This document shows positions 8,701-15,896 of a DNA stretch of 24,929 bases, piece after piece. The DNA lies in the IMG/VR virus record IMGVR_UViG_3300020450_000086, positions 1-24,929 of that record; one strand, given 5' to 3'. The position numbers and the translations under genes were made by a program. Source of the DNA: a virus. The notes under the pieces were generated by a model. The model was given only the letters and a program-made list of their open reading frames with translations. It was not told the DNA's origin and did no database searches. Position 1 is the first letter of the stretch, and each line of letters begins with the position of its first letter.

Positions 8701-10199
8701 GCTTCCCAAGCAATAAACATTCTGTTAGAATTGAGTAAATTACGAGCATCTGCATGCTTGTTATCTACAATATTAAGATACTTATCAGAGGTAGTCCACT
8801 CACCACCAGTAAGATTTAAAAGATGAACATTAGCATTGTAGTCTGAATCTAAAACCATAGCAGTTTTAGTTCCAGCAGCGTTGCTGATTGTTTCACCAAA
8901 TCTAATAGATGACAAATTAGTTGTAAGACCCAATGCTTGCATATTTGAATCGCCAGCAGCAGGTTTAATAATAGAAGTTCTTAAGTTGTCACCGATAATA
9001 GAAACGAACTCAGGAAGAACGATAGGAAGAACCTCATCGTACTCACCAGCTTTAACAAAGATTGAGATTGGATTAGTTGCGGAAGGAGCAGATGCACCTG
9101 TTAATGCACTAATATAATCACAAGCATATCTTAGTGAAGCAAAACCTCTAGAGATGCTTAGACCGTTATTAGTATCAGCACCCTCCTTAGTTACGTAGAA
9201 TACAGAAGCTGTTGTGTTATTCTTTTCCCATCTTGGAAGTAATGGAGAACCACCAACTGTCAGAATCTGCCCAGACGCAGCTGCTTGCTCCGCAGCAGTG
9301 CCTGTAGACCCAGATGGTAGTGCAATCCTATTAACACCACTTGCTGCCTGATAGAGGAGGTCTCCAGTCTCTTGTAGAACCTGAGCTCCACTACCACCCT
9401 GTGCTAGGAAGTTCCAATAGTTTCCATTAGGATCTAGTTCAGGAGCGTTAGCAGCACCAGTAGTATCAGATGTTATACAAACATAGGAGTTTGAGTTTCT
9501 ATTAACAACATCACCTAACTGATAGACAGTTGCTGAATTCCATGCACCTGTCCAGTTAAGACCTTCAGTAATTAAAGTCCAATTAGCAGTTGCAGTAGGA
9601 ACAACTCCTTGAGATGATAGTTTGTTTACATAAGAATTACCACCATAACGTACAACGTCACCTAAACTATATGCTGTATTAGGATCATATGCACCTTGAG
9701 CAGAGAAACCAGTTGTTAATACTTCCCAATTGGTTGTGTCTTCATTAGGAGTTGTAGTATTAGTATGAGTTCCTTTAGCAACGTAACTATACCCTCTGTA
9801 AGTTACGATATCACCTTTCTGATATTCAGTGCCAGATGTCCAAGTATCTTCAAAATTCAGACCTTCTAAGTAAACTGTAAATTTAGTGCTATCAAAAGTA
9901 CTACTAGAGGTGTGACCTACTGTACAGAGATATTGTGTATTTCCATACTTAACAATATCATTTACTTTATACCAGTAGGATCCTGTCCAGTTTCCTAGGT
10001 TGTCAACTCCTTCTACATGAAGATCCCAATTACTTAAATCTGATGAGTAAAATGAGGTTTCTGTTGATGAAGTGTGGTTGGTTGTACACACGTACGTGTT
10101 GCCACCATATTTAACAATATCGTCAATGACGTAAGCAGTGGAAGCAACCCAACTACCTCTCCACTTAAACTTCAATCTACCGAGTCTAAAATCTGCCAT
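5787..10199 (-). CDS. Large fibre/baseplate protein (1470 aa) with five carbohydrate-binding-like repeats and a beta-helix body
   Basis: Residues ~10-270 hold five repeats of about 50 residues with the pattern W..G..Y..GD.V.YGG..YVC, resembling chitin/carbohydrate-binding modules of the CBM5/12 type. From ~336 a right-handed beta-helix-like body begins (FYVTKEGADTNNGLSISRG, then IFVKAGEYDEVLPIVLPEFV), as in pectate-lyase-fold fibres. Later come GExLTGxTSGA motifs and a segment near 1140-1260 (HDFLDIGTG.., TQKAVKTYIDQL), the latter typical of trimeric fibre stems. Most of the body is paralogous to the 892-aa protein encoded at 22055-19377, with an extra helical insertion around residues 460-650. 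The start has AGGAA 11 bases upstream and lies 12 bases after the preceding stop. A virion fibre or baseplate-attached adhesin is likely; a particular T4 gp number cannot be assigned. Confidence 0.88.
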   Translation of the reverse strand: MADFRLGRLKFKWRGSWVASTAYVIDDIVKYGGNTYVCTTNHTSSTETSFYSSDLSNWDLHVEGVDNLGNWTGSYWYKVNDIVKYGNTQYLCTVGHTSSSTFDSTKFTVYLEGLNFEDTWTSGTEYQKGDIVTYRGYSYVAKGTHTNTTTPNEDTTNWEVLTTGFSAQGAYDPNTAYSLGDVVRYGGNSYVNKLSSQGVVPTATANWTLITEGLNWTGAWNSATVYQLGDVVNRNSNSYVCITSDTTGAANAPELDPNGNYWNFLAQGGSGAQVLQETGDLLYQAASGVNRIALPSGSTGTAAEQAAASGQILTVGGSPLLPRWEKNNTTASVFYVTKEGADTNNGLSISRGFASLRYACDYISALTGASAPSATNPISIFVKAGEYDEVLPIVLPEFVSIIGDNLRTSIIKPAAGDSNMQALGLTTNLSSIRFGETISNAAGTKTAMVLDSDYNANVHLLNLTGGEWTTSDKYLNIVDNKHADARNLLNSNRMFIAWEAYHRHVANDGAVSGTEATVKSRLAELVDAIAFNVKHGGNNKVYDYGTALVGGTAISGTNATDIKMLEYVESVSIEVMRNILVGTSTGNTQTQVRDLTITTDTNNPTCPTVASAITTLRGIITSAINTGSMAATVNNDASISISSVGTRINAESTMLLLGSGTTVKDLVCDGMSGFVPSGSDDKDMDTATIKGVFFRLNPNSAITKSPYIQNCTIFSGAAVGILLDGGVHSHYDNSSTPSNKSMVFDSFTQVIDGGVGFYVTNGAATEIVSSFTYYAHISYTATRGGRIRAVTGNSSYGKYGAISRGFDSSETTVDGSVKGKRLTIDIANNPIVGSFQIGERLTGGTSGAVGELVNDQNASGFLYYFAVKGTFSQGEVITGATSGVTATLVNNTDAVQGQKGFIITTNNLSQAPAAGGSVELVDNGVNDDSGSYVISNSSYTAPDGRGSLTVERGKLATTAAAHDGTSAVALFAKGGPDATLAANVAAGASSPVTMQVSTVSGMTINGFIAINNELFKVNSFPSATSVEATRAQEGTTSGAHSNNDPVLIFNAKIATQDELIEDATDVATSIRVKQANVGLDADDFVLIGTEFLKITAVVPDTKGITTLQFADEKTIEAGDGQQFKIRYQYSQVRLTAHDFLDIGTGSKANTNWPGLPLSENVPSYETSESRPGRVYYVSTDQDGNFSVGKYFKVEQSTGKATLDASAFDLSGLSSLRLGSIGAQLGAAINEFSTDGTLSQNSDAKVATQKAVKTYIDQLSAVGGDLSVGGNLTVKGTTTSINSVTLTSKDRNIELGKVAVGNFTGDIAQGANTITNVSDTDNIAPGVQITLDSGGGTVTLGTPGIVTAVSGTTVTIDQTFGGSGSATGAAFSTGGATDVTADGGGISLLGTTNKTFNWSNSSSCWILSENMDLASGKAYHINNTSVLSATTVLGKTIVTTVGTDDTSIPTSGAVSKSVNNVSATAYFLSAV
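9389..10170 (-). repeat. Five ~50-residue CBM-like repeats at the N terminus of the 1470-aa fibre
   Basis: The five units begin at KWRGSWVAST, NLGNWTGSYW, FEDTWTSGTE, AQGAYDPNTA and WTGAWNSATV. Each carries the aromatic pattern W...Y..(G/D)D.V.Y....YV and ends near W.(L/V)...G. The DNA copies have diverged, so these are old protein-level repeats and not recent DNA duplications. Confidence 0.75.
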
Positions 10200-10211
10200 T
10201 TGTTATAATTC

Positions 10212-10577
10212 CTACTTAGGTCCGTTAGTATTATGATCATAATCTTTATTTAGTCTTGCGACTAGGTAACCATCACTGTCAATAAAATAGGTTATCCTTC
10301 TAAAATCAAATCTGAACTGTTGATATTTATCATCAGGATCATTTGTATATTTTTTATCACCTTGATCTGCGGTGATATATTCAACACCTTGAAGAAAATC
10401 AATGTATTGCTCTCCATCAGTTCGGTGAAAATCAAATACTGCATCTTCTGTGGATCTTGCCACAGTATAATGAAGCATACCATCCTTATCTCTTCTTAGA
10501 GCATGAACGGTAAAATCGTTTGATTGTGAAACAACTTGACTTGTTGCTGCTGTGCTTGCACTGAGATATAAACTCAT
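10212..10577 (-). CDS. Small (121 aa) virion-type protein of unknown function
   Basis: I place the start at ATG 10577 (MSLYLSASTAATSQVVSQ) and not at the longer in-frame ATG at 10607. The shorter start has a strong GGAGGA RBS eight bases upstream and overlaps the preceding stop as ATGA. The protein is polar, with an N-terminal Ser/Thr-rich strand and a central YTVARSTEDAVFDFHRTDGE segment. The C terminus has FRFDFRRITYFIDSDGYLVA. I do not recognise the family. It lies between a small Mtd-N-like protein and the 1470-aa fibre and may be a minor structural or fibre-associated protein. Confidence 0.78.
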   Translation of the reverse strand: MSLYLSASTAATSQVVSQSNDFTVHALRRDKDGMLHYTVARSTEDAVFDFHRTDGEQYIDFLQGVEYITADQGDKKYTNDPDDKYQQFRFDFRRITYFIDSDGYLVARLNKDYDHNTNGPK

Positions 10578-11035
10578 GCTAGGATCCTCCAGTAAGTTCC
10601 ATCCCAAATAAACTGAACATATAATCCAGCGACATCTAATATGAATTCAGAATCAATATTTCCAAATTTATTCAAAAATTGCTGTCCACCACTTGTTGTT
10701 AGCGTAACATTATTTATAGCCCATGTCCCTTTCATGTCGCACAATTCTATCATGTCTCCTAAGTGTGGAACAACTCCACCTTGTTCATAGGGCATTGTCA
10801 AAGAAAGAGCTGATGCTGAAGTGTTCAACAAACATCTAAGTCCACAAACTAGTTGTTGATTAGAGTTTATCTCTTCCCATCTTGCTCTTTGGAGTTCAAA
10901 TCCTCCGATATCGGAACCATCATGAACAACAGCAGTTTTTTTCTGTGTATCAACTGTAATTTCAGCATTAGCACCAGTAAACTGAGCGTGTTCGTTGGTA
11001 TTACCTTTTCTAAATTGTACTTGGGTGGTGGCCAT
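10574..11035 (-). CDS. Small (153 aa) fibre-type protein with an Mtd-N-like N-terminal domain
   Basis: Residues ~4-45 (VQFRKGNTNEHAQFTGANAE, then ITVDT.K.TAVVHDG...GGFEL) match the short beta motif found at the N terminus of many phage tail-fibre proteins and of major tropism determinant-type proteins. In fibres it serves as a virion-attachment or trimerisation element. The C-terminal part (GDMIELCDMKGTWAINNVTL, then LYVQFIWDGTYWRILA) resembles the terminal beta region of phage fibres. The protein therefore looks like a minimal fibre of attachment domain plus short tip. A CATAAATA motif 30 bases upstream is a likely late promoter, and the stop overlaps the next start (ATGA). Confidence 0.82.
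   Translation of the reverse strand: MATTQVQFRKGNTNEHAQFTGANAEITVDTQKKTAVVHDGSDIGGFELQRARWEEINSNQQLVCGLRCLLNTSASALSLTMPYEQGGVVPHLGDMIELCDMKGTWAINNVTLTTSGGQQFLNKFGNIDSEFILDVAGLYVQFIWDGTYWRILA
10585..10590 (-). promoter_or_regulatory. RBS GGAGGA that fixes the start of the 121-aa gene
   Basis: GGAGGA lies seven to eight bases upstream of ATG 10577 on the minus strand. It makes this start preferable to the upstream in-frame ATG at 10607, which would give a ten-residue N-terminal extension overlapping the previous gene. Confidence 0.8.
10711..10718 (-). promoter_or_regulatory. Perfect TATAAATA inside the 153-aa gene, possible late promoter
   Basis: This exact late-promoter motif on the minus strand lies 134 bases before the 121-aa start. 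It encodes Ala-Ile-Asn, so chance is possible, but T4-type late promoters inside upstream genes are common. Confidence 0.4.
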
Positions 11036-11064
11036 TTACTAATTTACGCACTTTTCTCACAATA

Positions 11065-11072
11065 TATTTATG
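11065..11072 (-). promoter_or_regulatory. Late-promoter-like CATAAATA for the 153-aa/121-aa/1470-aa unit
   Basis: This is a one-mismatch version of TATAAATA on the minus strand, in the 39-base gap after the 1578-aa gene and 30 bases before the next ATG. The three downstream genes follow with overlap or a gap of only 12 bases, so this would be the unit's main late promoter. Confidence 0.6.
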
Positions 11073-11074
11073 GT

Positions 11075-14000
11075 TTAAATAATCCAGACTTGAGTAAATG
11101 GTGGTTGGAATAATTGTACTTGTATTAATGCAACACCAGAAATTGTAAGGGTTCCACTTCCTCTGTATGGAGCACGGATATATGCATCGTCGGCATTATT
11201 AACATTAGAGATATTACCAGAACCTTGATATGCACGAACACGAAGATCGGTGCTATCTCCTGTAATATCAATCTCAACTCTTGGTTGTTCCGCAAATGTA
11301 AGTAGTGGATCTCCCGAAGTTCCTCTGATTGCAAGAGTTCCACCTTGACTGAGAAGTTTGGAAGTTCTGCTGTCTGCTCCAATTCCTGTAAAGGAGAAAA
11401 GCATTTGTTTCTCCAGAGGATTGAAGGTAAGAGCTTCCGCAGTACCAGAAAGTTTTCTGAGTAAACCAAATCCAATAAAGTCTCTTGCTCTGACAACATC
11501 TGCATCTCCAAAAATTCTTGCTGTACCAGAACCAATATGAATTGGAGAGAATCTATCAATAGCATCTCCAAGTATTCTGATTGTTCCTTGACCAACTTTG
11601 TCTCTTGCTCTTGTAGTTGTAGATTGACCCAAGAATGAGAAGAGCATTTGCTCTTCTGTTGGATTGAAGGTAAGAGATTCAGCAGCACCACTAAGTTTTC
11701 TAAGAGATCCAGATCCAATGTAAGGTCTACTGCGAGCAATATCACCATCTCCATAAACTCTGAATAGAGATGGAAGTGTAGTGATATCAATCCTTCTAGA
11801 CTCTGCTGCACCAGATAGTTTTCTAAGTGAACCAGATCCAACATAATCTCTTGCTCTAACAACAGTTGCATCTCCAGTAACGAAGATAGTACCAGAACCA
11901 ATATTATTTGGAACGAATTTATCTGTTGCAACTCCACTGAGTTTGACAGTTCCACCCTTACTAATTTCTCTAGCAAGTCTGCTTTCAGAAGCTTGACCTG
12001 TAAAGGAGAAGAGCATTTGCTCTTCTGTTGGATTGAAGGTAAGAGATTCGGCAGCACCAGAGAATTTCCTAAGTGTACCTGAACCAATCCAAACAGGAGC
12101 AAATCTGTAATCACCGTAAACATAAAGTTTAATTCCACCAACAGAATTCCAATTAGGTATGAATCTAATATCAGATGCTTCTGGATATATTTTAATTCCA
12201 CCAGATGCAATCTCAACAGAACTAACAGCATCACTTGCCTTACCTGTAAAGGAGAAGAGCATTTGCTCTTCTGTTGGGTTGAAGGTAAGAGATTCAGCAG
12301 CACCGCCAAGTTTTCTGAATGTACCACTACCTTGATATCTTGGAACTAAAACAACTCTGGCATCACCACCAATTCTGAATAAACCAGTGCTCTCATGTGC
12401 AACAGCAGATACAATTGTTGCACTATTGAGTGTAAATAATGTTCCTTCTCCTTTTGGTGGAACCGCAATTGCTTTTTCTGATCCTGTTCCTGTAAATGAG
12501 AATAGAAGTTGTCTTTCTAGTGGGTTGAATGCAATGCTTTCGGCAGCACCAGAGAATTTCTTGAGTGAACCAGAGCCAATAAATGGTTTGGTTTTCTTGA
12601 AGACTGCATCTCCAAATATAGAAGTTCTTCCAAAGACATCTTCGTGAACTCGTACCTTTGGAATTGCTTCTCCAGATATACGTATTTGTGTGCCTTCTTC
12701 TGGAGGATTTGCAACAAATGCTTCTGCACCAGATCCAATAAAGGAGAATAGAAGTTGTTTCTCCAGTGGATTGAAAGTAATACTTTCTGCTGCACCACTG
12801 AATTTTTTGAACAAACCAGAACCAACAAATGTTCTCGTTCTGTCTGTATCTCCCTCTCCAGTAATCTTGATAATACCAGAACCTTGATACTTGGGTATAA
12901 AGAATACTGGGAAAGCATCTCCAGATATACGAACTTGAGTTCCTTCTTCTGGAGGATTTGCAGTAAATACTTCTTGACCAACTCCTGTAAAGGAGAAGAG
13001 CATTTGTCTCTCTAATGGATTGAATGATACAGACTCCGCTGAACCACTGAGTTTTCTGAGAGAACCAGAACCAATATGTTCTGATAATGTAGATTCCGCA
13101 CCAATACCAGTAACTCTGACAACACCTGAACCTGGATGTAAGAGACTGAATAAGATGTATGCTTCTGATCCAAACTTGAAGAGACCACCAGAAACTGCAC
13201 CAATAGATGTAGACTCTGCTGCACCAGAGAAATTGTAAAGGAATCCAGATCCAATATATGTTGTTGGAGTGAAGGACTCTCCAACAGTTCCAGTAACTTT
13301 GATTTCTCCACTACCAAAGTAAGGAGGTGTCCAGAAGGTAGAACCTTCACCAAAGATAGTAACACCAGCCTTACCACTAACAGAGTAACCAGTTGTGACA
13401 ATATTCTCAACAAAGAATGATGTTGCTGTGCCAGTAATATCAAATGCACCAAATGGACATACTTTAGAAAGAGTTCCAAGAATATGACCATAATCTCTAC
13501 GTTCTGGTGCATTAAGATCAGATATGAGACCGTAATCTTCAGTAACAGATGGTACTGTTAATTGATTTGGAATTGTATATGTAGATCCTGGTGCAATAGC
13601 AAGTGTTGTATTAGGAGCAATCTTGATACATCCACTAGTTGCAGTCGTATCAGTAGATATTGTTCCACTATCAAGAACACAATTACTTAAATTGTTATCA
13701 ACAAGACTACCGTAATCTAGATCTACCTCATCTACACATGCAGAATTATTGTATGCTTCTGTATGTTTTTCGTGACCCTCTTCAAGATTTAACCACTTAA
13801 GTCGTACAGGACCAAGGTTGGTGACTGCCTTGTCGTAGAAATCAATATTGCCAAGATTAATGTATTCACTTGGAATAACATAATTATCAAGAGTAAATGT
13901 TCCAAGTTCACTAAGTTCATATGTTTGTGGTTTTCTTGGTCTGAGTTTGATTGTACCAGAACCAACCCAATCAAATGTTCCTTTCTCTGCTTCAAGTTTG

Positions 14001-15811
14001 GCAAAGTTTCTAAGGAATCCAGAACCAACGTAATTTTCTGTATGTTTCTCACTTGTAATTCCACCAGTGAAGGAGAATAACATATCTCTTTCAAGTGGAT
14101 TGAATGTGAGAGACTCAGCAACACCATTGAATTTCTTGAGTGAACCAGAACCAGTGTAACTTGAGCGTATTCTATCTACAGCGTTACCAGAAATTCTTCC
14201 AATTCCTGATCCAATCTTACCTGTGCCAGTACATTCAGCAGCACCACCAATTGCAAAGAAACTTCCAGTTCCAATTACGTTAGCATCAAGTGGCATGAAT
14301 GCACCACCAAATACTCTCAATCCTAATTGAGATCCAACGTAATCATAATGTTGTTTAACAGTAACATCAGTTACAGACTTAAGTTTGAAGAGACCGTATG
14401 GTACTAAGTCTGAATTATCAAGTATATGTCCATGATCAATACTAGCAGCTGCTCCATCAGCAACATTTCCATAATCAATATATGATGATGGAATTGTCTG
14501 TTGAGATGGAATTGTATAAGTATTGCTTGGTGCAACAGCAAGTGTAGTTCCTGGAGCTATCTTGATGCATCCACTTGATGCTGTTGTATCAGTAGATATT
14601 ACTCCACTATCAAGAACACAATTAACTAAATTAGTATCAATAAGAGTTCCATAATCAACACGTGCAAATCTAACTACAGCACTTTGATTATAAGACTCTG
14701 TATTTTTCTCAATCGCATTTTCTGGTTGGAATGTAAATTCACCAGATCCTGCATATCCAAAAGTACTTCTTTCTTTTTCTAACTTAGCTAAGTTTCTAAG
14801 TTGTCCTGAACCTATCCATGATTCTGTATGCTTCTCACTAGTTAATCCACCAGTAAAGGAGAAGAGTAAGTCTTTCTCTTGTGGATTAAATGTTGCAGAT
14901 TCAGCTGATCCACCAAATTTTTTGAAGGATCCATCACCAGATATAGATGGTGCAATATTAACAATAGCGGTTCCACTAAGCGGAGTGAGTCCACCACCAA
15001 GTTTTGTGGTGGTGAACGTAGAATCCGCAGAACCGAATATTCGGACTTTACCATCAGCGATGTAACCATATAATCCTGGTGAATTTTGTTCACCAAATGA
15101 GATTAATCTTCCTTCACCTCTCCATGCATTTGTTGCTCTTGCCTGAGCTTCTCCAATTACTTTTTTAAATCCAAATCTAGTTTGAACTCTATCTAATATA
15201 TGTCCACGATTTTCTAATGTTACTGCACCAAGATCTGTTATCAACCCATTGTTTATTGTATTTGTGTGATTATCAGTAATTAATCCATAGTCAAGTTCAT
15301 TATAATCCTCTACAATATCTGGTTTATAAACTCTAGCAGAACATTCAGCTGCACCAATGAATCTTGGTACGGATTTTAATACATCAAAGACAAAAGTGAA
15401 TGAACTAAGTTTTCTAGCACCAAGAAAACTAATTGTGCTTGGTCCGTGTAAACCTACTGTTTCTGCAACCAAACCTGACGTATATGAGTAAATGGTAGTT
15501 CCGCCTGGACCTTGCTGTTGTCCATGAGCAGGTGCATACTTAGGAAATGCTACTGCTGATCCAGAAAGAAAACTCGTTCCTCTCTCACCAACTATAAGTA
15601 TTCCACCCTTTCCGTTTGTGGTATTGGATCCTATTCCCTCTGATCCATAGTCTCCAACAGTTCCATAATTTACTTCTTCAACTCTTTGTGTTAATGCTTG
15701 TTTGTAGTTGTATTCAGTAACTACTGTATTATTTTGGCTGGCGATTGTTTCATCTTTATGCTCAAAGATGATTTTAGATAATATTCCCGATGACTTATAG
15801 TTGTAACGCAT
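11075..15811 (-). CDS. Giant repeat protein (1578 aa), virion/fibre-type, with about ten ~82-residue repeats
   Basis: I do not recognise a named family. The protein is built from short Gly-rich strands (GSGxxxxxGxA). Nine units carry the signature GSGSLRKLSGAAES followed by FNPxExxMLFSFTG; a tenth unit has lost the FNP part. The C-terminal units follow each other at about 82 residues (246 bases). Two further long modules (DYGxLxD..LxNCVLDSGxI, then SGCIKIAP and TYTIP) occur around residues 380-475 and 695-770. There is no signal peptide or membrane segment. The start MRYNYKSSGILS has only a weak AGG RBS. An intrinsic terminator precedes the gene and no late promoter is visible between them. 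A long all-beta structural fibre or tail-surface protein fits best, by inference. Confidence 0.85.
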   Translation of the reverse strand: MRYNYKSSGILSKIIFEHKDETIASQNNTVVTEYNYKQALTQRVEEVNYGTVGDYGSEGIGSNTTNGKGGILIVGERGTSFLSGSAVAFPKYAPAHGQQQGPGGTTIYSYTSGLVAETVGLHGPSTISFLGARKLSSFTFVFDVLKSVPRFIGAAECSARVYKPDIVEDYNELDYGLITDNHTNTINNGLITDLGAVTLENRGHILDRVQTRFGFKKVIGEAQARATNAWRGEGRLISFGEQNSPGLYGYIADGKVRIFGSADSTFTTTKLGGGLTPLSGTAIVNIAPSISGDGSFKKFGGSAESATFNPQEKDLLFSFTGGLTSEKHTESWIGSGQLRNLAKLEKERSTFGYAGSGEFTFQPENAIEKNTESYNQSAVVRFARVDYGTLIDTNLVNCVLDSGVISTDTTASSGCIKIAPGTTLAVAPSNTYTIPSQQTIPSSYIDYGNVADGAAASIDHGHILDNSDLVPYGLFKLKSVTDVTVKQHYDYVGSQLGLRVFGGAFMPLDANVIGTGSFFAIGGAAECTGTGKIGSGIGRISGNAVDRIRSSYTGSGSLKKFNGVAESLTFNPLERDMLFSFTGGITSEKHTENYVGSGFLRNFAKLEAEKGTFDWVGSGTIKLRPRKPQTYELSELGTFTLDNYVIPSEYINLGNIDFYDKAVTNLGPVRLKWLNLEEGHEKHTEAYNNSACVDEVDLDYGSLVDNNLSNCVLDSGTISTDTTATSGCIKIAPNTTLAIAPGSTYTIPNQLTVPSVTEDYGLISDLNAPERRDYGHILGTLSKVCPFGAFDITGTATSFFVENIVTTGYSVSGKAGVTIFGEGSTFWTPPYFGSGEIKVTGTVGESFTPTTYIGSGFLYNFSGAAESTSIGAVSGGLFKFGSEAYILFSLLHPGSGVVRVTGIGAESTLSEHIGSGSLRKLSGSAESVSFNPLERQMLFSFTGVGQEVFTANPPEEGTQVRISGDAFPVFFIPKYQGSGIIKITGEGDTDRTRTFVGSGLFKKFSGAAESITFNPLEKQLLFSFIGSGAEAFVANPPEEGTQIRISGEAIPKVRVHEDVFGRTSIFGDAVFKKTKPFIGSGSLKKFSGAAESIAFNPLERQLLFSFTGTGSEKAIAVPPKGEGTLFTLNSATIVSAVAHESTGLFRIGGDARVVLVPRYQGSGTFRKLGGAAESLTFNPTEEQMLFSFTGKASDAVSSVEIASGGIKIYPEASDIRFIPNWNSVGGIKLYVYGDYRFAPVWIGSGTLRKFSGAAESLTFNPTEEQMLFSFTGQASESRLAREISKGGTVKLSGVATDKFVPNNIGSGTIFVTGDATVVRARDYVGSGSLRKLSGAAESRRIDITTLPSLFRVYGDGDIARSRPYIGSGSLRKLSGAAESLTFNPTEEQMLFSFLGQSTTTRARDKVGQGTIRILGDAIDRFSPIHIGSGTARIFGDADVVRARDFIGFGLLRKLSGTAEALTFNPLEKQMLFSFTGIGADSRTSKLLSQGGTLAIRGTSGDPLLTFAEQPRVEIDITGDSTDLRVRAYQGSGNISNVNNADDAYIRAPYRGSGTLTISGVALIQVQLFQPPFTQVWII
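11226..13072 (-). repeat. Tandem ~246-bp repeat array (eight units) in the 1578-aa gene
   Basis: Units start at GSG(S/T/L)(L/F)(R/K)K(L/F)SG and run about 82 residues. Plus-strand copies of the LFSF-coding DNA occur near 11391, 11634, 12000, 12247, 12495, 12742 and 12987, mostly at 246-base spacing. The one wider gap (11634 to 12000) is explained by an extra short unit near 11760-11850 that lacks the FNP...LFSF half. Two more distant copies lie near 14070 and 14856. The DNA is similar enough between neighbouring copies for unit gain or loss by recombination. Confidence 0.9.
13505..13735 (-). repeat. Copy 2 of the DYG...CIKIAP...TYTIP module
   Basis: This stretch of the 1578-aa gene encodes DYGSLVDNNLSNCVLDSGTI, then TSGCIKIAPNTTLAIAPGST and YTIPNQLTVPS. 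It is closely similar to a second copy at about 14395-14670 in protein and DNA. Confidence 0.8.
14395..14670 (-). repeat. Copy 1 of the DYG...CIKIAP...TYTIP module
   Basis: This stretch encodes DYGTLIDTNLVNCVLDSGVI, then SSGCIKIAPGTTLAVAPSNT and YTIPSQQTIPSS. It pairs with the copy at 13505-13735. Both are followed by a DYG/DHGHIL segment and by a GxF strand. Confidence 0.8.
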
Positions 15812-15830
15812 CGCAACCTAATAATCCAAT

Positions 15831-15856
15831 AAAAAAGGGGTCGCAATTGCAACCCC
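15831..15856 (-). terminator. Intrinsic terminator after the 479-aa gene
   Basis: On the minus strand GGGGTTGC, loop AATT and GCGACCCC form an 8-bp GC-rich stem (one U-G wobble), followed directly by TTTTTTATT. It lies 41 bases after the stop of the 479-aa gene and 20 bases before the ATG of the 1578-aa gene. Form and position are those of a Rho-independent terminator for the leftward transcript. Confidence 0.88.
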
Positions 15857-15877
15857 CACAAACTAAGAATATAAACT

Positions 15878-15887
15878 GGGTATACCC
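15878..15887. repeat. Ten-base perfect palindrome GGGTATACCC in the 479/1578-aa gene gap
   Basis: A short perfect palindrome sits 22 bases to the right of the terminator. It is too short with no loop to be a useful RNA hairpin. It could be a protein-binding site or chance. Confidence 0.4.
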
Positions 15888-15896
15888 TATGTATAA

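Noticed and set aside
10324-10331. GATAAATA motif inside the 121-aa gene as a promoter
   Set aside because: It encodes Asp-Lys-Tyr, has a mismatch at the first base and lies about 125 bases before the next start, where coupling with the upstream gene already explains expression.
10578-10607. ATG 10607 as the start of the 121-aa gene
   Set aside because: The extension lies wholly in the preceding gene, and the GGAGGA RBS sits inside it in ideal position for ATG 10577.
10574-11035. Possible diversity-generating retroelement target, suggested by the Mtd-N-like domain
   Set aside because: No reverse transcriptase, template repeat or C-type lectin variable region is present nearby. The domain is a common fibre attachment element on its own.
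11125-12327. A 400-codon open frame on the minus strand overlapping the 1578-aa gene
   Set aside because: The repeats have a period divisible by three, so a stop-free shadow frame is preserved from unit to unit. Its Leu/Gln/Ser-rich product is the out-of-frame translation of the repeat and it has no RBS.
11226-14940. CRISPR-like array, because of regularly spaced repeats
   Set aside because: The repeats are ~246 bases, in frame within one long protein and have conserved protein sequence. There are no short direct repeats with unique spacers.
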